IMG/VR virus record: IMGVR_UViG_3300023174_006980
Span: 1-64,000 of that record
Direction: 5' to 3' (one strand)
DNA length: 64,000 bases
From: a virus
The notes under the pieces are model-generated. The model searched no databases. It had not been told where the DNA came from and worked only from the letters and a program-made list of their open reading frames with translations. Every line of letters starts with the position of its first letter. Within the stretch, counting starts at the first letter, position 1. Made by a program: the position numbers and the translations under genes. Of this stretch, positions 62,058 to 64,000 are shown piece after piece.

Positions 62058-64000
62058 ATGTCAAGTTTAATAAATTCCCCACTTACCGTTGTAGCTAAGG
62101 TCTCCTTTGGAACTACAACAGTAAGCACAACATATAGCAATCCAGGCAATCCTCATAACGGAGCAGCACAAACATTTTTAACCACACTAAAGGTTACACC
62201 ACAGCTGACATCATCATACTCAGGATCTAATCTGATCCAATATGATGGAAGAAACTTTGCTGTGGGAATGTGGGTAGGATTTCCAGGCGGATTCACATAT
62301 AGAATTAAACAAATTAATAGCGTCAATCCAACAGGTACAGTTATCACATTAATTCTTGAAGATAAGGATTTACTTAATTTAATTGTTGATAATAGTACAC
62401 TGTCTAACAATCATCCTCCAGAGGAAATAAATGGTATAGTATTTAATGTGGATGATGATGGCATGCCTATATTATATCCATTGGACTCTCAAAGAGGATC
62501 CCTGAATTCATCCGCTCCTACATATTGGATATTTGATATTGAAAATAGATTTAGGTTAAGAAATTACTTTACAAATTTTTTCCAGATAGATCCTAATTAT
62601 GCATCTTATGCGGGCATTAACATAGGAGATTTTGTATACTTAAATGGATCTGGGTTATTTATAAAATCATCATCATCATCAAATGATGAAATAAAAAGCG
62701 TTTTTGGTATAGTTACTGCTAGTGATACACCATCTACAGGAAACCTTAATGTTAGACCGCTCGGAAGAATAATTACTAACCTTCCAACTCTTCCTGGAAG
62801 TGTTGGTCAGGTTTTATATTTTGATTCCACACAGGCATCTAATTTAAACCCAATACCCCCTTCTGGAGTTAATCTATTTCCAGTTTATATAAAAATAAAT
62901 AATACTACTGGTCTTTTATTAAGTAGAAGCGGGGGTGATGGATCCATAGGACCACAAGGATTTTCAGGAGATTCTGGTACTTCAGGTTCGTCAGGATCAA
63001 ATGGTACATCAGGATCTTCAGGTATAGATGGATCCTCAGGCACATCAGGAACAGGATCACCTGGTACATCTGGATCCTCTGGCACATCAGGAACAGGATC
63101 ACCTGGTACATCTGGATCCTCTGGCACATCAGGAACAGGATCCCCCGGAACATCTGGGTCATCAGGCTCATCTGGAGCCGGGTCATCCGGCACAAGTGGA
63201 TCGTCCCCGAGCAGTGTTTTTTCAAGCGATATTACAGTTTCACTTTCAGGAGGTAAAACTTTGGGTAGATATACTACGGGCCAATCTATTCCGTCAAACG
63301 GAAAAACCCCTCAAGAGGTAATTACACTCCTTGCACAAGAGGCACTTGCTCCCACGGTCTCTTTGACATCTTCTACCACTATAGCTTTCAACCAAACAGC
63401 TATATCTAATGCTCTTAGTTTTAGCTATACTATCAATTCTTTGGGAGCAACTGTATCTACGGCCTCTTTAGAATGGAGAAGAAATGGTACAGGAGCATGG
63501 ACAGTTCTATCATCAGGCACAACAACGCCTGCTACATTTACCCACACTCTTACTGATTCTGCATTCAACACTCAGGCTTTTAATTATAGATACATAGTTA
63601 CAGATTCTGCAGGAGGGACAAATACTGCCACATTCAATATAACCCCCGCAGCTTATGCTGCTCCAACTATTACTTTTACAGCACCTGCTACAGCTGGACT
63701 TACCTCCCCTGAAAGTGGTAATTCTACCTCACAAAAAAGAGAATTGGGAAAAACAGCATCTACATTGCAGGGATCATGGTCAAGAAATAGCGCTAATGTT
63801 CCAGTTTCTTCTTACATATATTCAGTTTCAATAAACGGAGGTGGATATACAAATATAGGAACTTCATACAGTATATCAGGATCATCTGGTACACTTGCAA
63901 CTGTTTCAGATACACCAGCAACATCCACAACCACTAGCATAACATACAGGATTGTTCTTACAGACTCATATACAACTACTACAAAATACTATGATGTAAC
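62058..64000 (+). CDS. Second collagen-like tail fibre protein (3' end beyond window)
   Basis: The ATG at 62058 opens a frame that stays open to base 64000 (647 codons seen). A beta-rich N-terminal domain (about residues 1-290) with repeated 'GTVITLILEDKDL' type strands is followed by a Gly-Ser/Thr collagen-like run (about 294-378, GTSGSSG units, three exact 42-bp copies). Then come a short domain (SPSSVFSSDITVSLSGGKTL region, about 380-420) and Ig/FN3-like repeats (LSFSYTINSLGATVSTASLE, YRYIVTDSAGGTN). It lies 21 bp after the previous fibre gene and is probably cotranscribed. It is likely a host-recognition fibre. Confidence 0.75.
   Translation, partial: MSSLINSPLTVVAKVSFGTTTVSTTYSNPGNPHNGAAQTFLTTLKVTPQLTSSYSGSNLIQYDGRNFAVGMWVGFPGGFTYRIKQINSVNPTGTVITLILEDKDLLNLIVDNSTLSNNHPPEEINGIVFNVDDDGMPILYPLDSQRGSLNSSAPTYWIFDIENRFRLRNYFTNFFQIDPNYASYAGINIGDFVYLNGSGLFIKSSSSSNDEIKSVFGIVTASDTPSTGNLNVRPLGRIITNLPTLPGSVGQVLYFDSTQASNLNPIPPSGVNLFPVYIKINNTTGLLLSRSGGDGSIGPQGFSGDSGTSGSSGSNGTSGSSGIDGSSGTSGTGSPGTSGSSGTSGTGSPGTSGSSGTSGTGSPGTSGSSGSSGAGSSGTSGSSPSSVFSSDITVSLSGGKTLGRYTTGQSIPSNGKTPQEVITLLAQEALAPTVSLTSSTTIAFNQTAISNALSFSYTINSLGATVSTASLEWRRNGTGAWTVLSSGTTTPATFTHTLTDSAFNTQAFNYRYIVTDSAGGTNTATFNITPAAYAAPTITFTAPATAGLTSPESGNSTSQKRELGKTASTLQGSWSRNSANVPVSSYIYSVSINGGGYTNIGTSYSISGSSGTLATVSDTPATSTTTSITYRIVLTDSYTTTTKYYDV
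63047..63172 (+). repeat. Three tandem 42-bp copies in fibre gene
   Basis: Units begin at 63047, 63089 and 63131. The first two are identical and the third diverges partway. Each codes for 14 residues of Gly-Ser/Thr collagen-like repeat. Confidence 0.85.

Overview
The window is a densely packed, AT-rich stretch of a T4-like contractile-tailed phage genome (Caudoviricetes). Genes abut or overlap by a few bases, the longest unassigned gap is about 150 bp, and there are no tRNAs or CRISPR arrays. Recognisable T4-type proteins are a gp5-like spike, gp25, gp6, a gp7-like wedge, a gp13-like neck protein, gp32, gp61 primase, UvsY, UvsW, the N-terminal half of gp43 polymerase and gp56 dCTPase. A Bacteroidota host is inferred from: starts preceded by A-rich leaders rather than Shine-Dalgarno sequences; a Hc1-type histone-like protein; a DUF4494-like protein; collagen-like fibres of a kind I associate with Flavobacterium-type phages; and a spanin candidate with a Bacteroidota-type outer-membrane end.

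Layout. 1-12945: hub, spike, large structural proteins, an S1-domain protein, a predicted amidoligase and a neck protein. 12931-14112 (minus): a PD-(D/E)XK endonuclease with YG-motif repeats, probably a mobile insertion. 14166-24134: baseplate wedge genes gp25, gp6, a small protein and a 2534-residue gp7-like protein carrying beta-propellers. 24135-24815 (minus): phoH. 24938-41293: fibre and baseplate-periphery proteins, ending in a collagen/collar/FN3 fibre. 41317-42332: a small coiled-coil protein and a spanin candidate. 42354-45693: a tail protein ending in a Hint (intein-like) domain, then a tube-like protein. 45686-50618: replication and recombination block (RuvC-like resolvase, gp32, primase, UvsY, UvsW). 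50668-57065: small accessory genes, several with a T4-type capsid-targeting leader, plus a ligase-nucleotidyltransferase fusion and the histone-like protein. 57214-60705: Hsp20, an MBD4-like glycosylase, a glycosyltransferase, the polymerase N-half and dCTPase. 60819-64000: two collagen-like fibres, the second cut by the window end.

How it works together. A recurrent GATATATAAA-type element sits at fixed distances before many starts on both strands. It is the best candidate for this phage's late promoter, an analogue of T4 TATAAATA. It precedes structural genes and the small proteins with capsid-targeting leaders, suggesting that these are made late and packaged in the head. The replication proteins form a compact recombination-dependent replication module. 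The dCTPase, glycosyltransferase and glycosylase hint at modified DNA, but no hydroxymethylase is visible here. The most unusual single genes are the ligase-nucleotidyltransferase fusion, the S1-domain and amidoligase pair inside the virion operon, the Hint-tailed structural protein, the repeat-rich hub-region protein and the polymerase split just after motif A.
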